Source of the DNA: Penelope pileata | Taxonomy: Eukaryota; Chordata; Aves; Galliformes; Cracidae | Assembly: GCA_013396635.1 (NCBI GenBank) | Contig: WBMW01005496.1 | Location: forward strand, 64,212-128,211 | DNA: 64,000 nucleotides | Direction of reading: 5' to 3' | Part shown: piece by piece, positions 63,481 through 64,000 of the stretch | How the letters are laid out: the number at the start of each line of letters is the position of its first letter | Numbering within the stretch: position 1 is the stretch's first letter | Notes under the pieces: model-generated | What the model was told of the DNA's origin: nothing | The model's database searches: none | The model's input: only the letters and a program-made list of their open reading frames with translations | Program-made: the position numbers and the translations under genes

Positions 63481-64000
63481 GGACCAAATTCCAACACTTT
63501 TAGGAAGTAAGTAATGAAAAATCAATTCAAAAGGAAAAACAGATCAAGAACCCTGGATTCTGACACGCCGACACATTTATTGCTGAATACCATTTCTTGG
63601 CTGACCCGAAAACTTCGGAAGGTGTTTATTTACTTTCAACACCTTCCAGAGATCAATATTTTTAATTTGGATCCGAGTTATTATTTTTCACATCACAGCA
63701 TCGGGGAGCGGAGTAAAGTGGCTCATATTTTAGTGCTAAAAAGATCGATATGACAGTTTCACCTTCACTGCAGCCCCCTGCAGCCGCCTGGGTGCACATC
63801 ATAACATCCCGCCGGGGCCGCGCGTGCCGCGGCGCGGGGAGCAGGTCATCACCCAGCCCCACAGCCAGACAGCCCGTGATTTAGCTGATCGTGAAGGGCC
63901 CGGTGCCCTTAGAAAACCAATCTTGTTTCTCTCACTTTATCAGGCCTGTCTTTTACCCAGCGTGCGGGAAGGGGGAGGGGGCAGGAGGAGAGAGCAGAAA

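Larger units (their letters stand above)
1..64000 (-). other. INPP5A: INPP5A locus, internal part (five exons and their introns)
   Basis: Five exons on the minus strand translate to consecutive pieces of type I inositol polyphosphate 5-phosphatase. Joined, they are 64+104+53+120+85 = 426 bases, exactly 142 codons with no stop, and all split codons complete correctly (G|CT Ala, TG|T Cys, AG|A Arg). The product hydrolyses the 5-phosphate of Ins(1,4,5)P3 and Ins(1,3,4,5)P4 and so ends calcium signalling; the family member is membrane-anchored through a C-terminal CaaX box, which is not in this window. I found no match to the N-terminal exons between 37144 and 64000, nor to the exon after the GDFNFR exon between 1 and 6066, so both ends of the gene are outside. 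The exon identities are firm; calling the remainder intronic follows from them. Confidence 0.95.
37144..64000 (-). other. INPP5A: INPP5A intron 3, partial (at least 26.9 kb)
   Basis: No peptide from the upstream INPP5A exons is visible here, so this appears to be one long intron running off the window. It contains CR1 fragments at 39052-39117 and 51925-52140, a G10 run at 38885-38894, a poly-A run at 45072-45086, an AT palindrome cluster near 55749, GC-rich patches, an exon-like 48-base block at 49911-49958, and several AT-rich blocks resembling conserved non-coding DNA. INPP5A also has very long 5' introns in mammals. Confidence 0.75.

Noticed and set aside
1..64000. tRNA, rRNA, CRISPR arrays, bacterial-type operons and complete retroviral elements
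   Set aside because: I looked for their hallmarks (conserved T-loop and D-loop arms, regularly spaced direct repeats, paired long terminal repeats with coding cores) and saw none.

Overview
This window is vertebrate nuclear DNA, almost certainly from a bird. It holds several copies of CR1, the dominant avian LINE, recognisable by the tail motif that ends in repeats of ATTCTATG and by the antisense signature TTGGAAGGGACC. It also has large introns, short phase-matched exons with GT/AG borders, and a small run of Ns. A galliform such as chicken is plausible from the CR1 types, but the sequence alone does not prove it. There are no operons, CRISPR arrays, rRNA genes or recognisable tRNAs. The many open frames longer than 60 codons are chance frames, mostly in GC-rich patches.

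The only gene I can name with confidence is INPP5A, the type I inositol polyphosphate 5-phosphatase, on the minus strand. Five consecutive internal exons are visible. In transcript order they are 37080-37143, 32546-32649, 26341-26393, 21070-21189 and 6067-6151. Their phases join perfectly and give 142 uninterrupted codons, matching roughly residues 103-244 of the 412-residue human protein (numbering from memory). The last of these exons carries the GDFNFR catalytic motif. The N-terminal exons should lie beyond 64000. The C-terminal exons, including the second catalytic motif and the CaaX tail, should lie before position 1. The whole window is therefore inside the gene.

Layout: 1-6066 is intron with two CR1 fragments. 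6152-21069 is a 14.9 kb intron with a 20-base N gap in a poly-G tract and three CR1 tails close to the next exon. The introns 21190-26340, 26394-32545 and 32650-37079 are 4-6 kb each. 37144-64000 is at least 26.9 kb of one intron, with two CR1 fragments, several GC-rich CpG-dense patches and several AT-rich, repeat-free blocks that look like conserved non-coding elements. In vertebrates the homeobox gene NKX6-2 lies just downstream of INPP5A, so these introns may host its long-range enhancers; that is inference.

I found no new multi-gene system. The most useful leads are two unassigned exon-like segments on the INPP5A strand. One (49911-49958) is a 48-base open block with good splice borders and phase compatible with INPP5A. 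The other (13065-13227) is an open block behind a good acceptor that would act as an alternative terminal or frame-disrupting exon. The block-like AT-rich segments are also worth checking.
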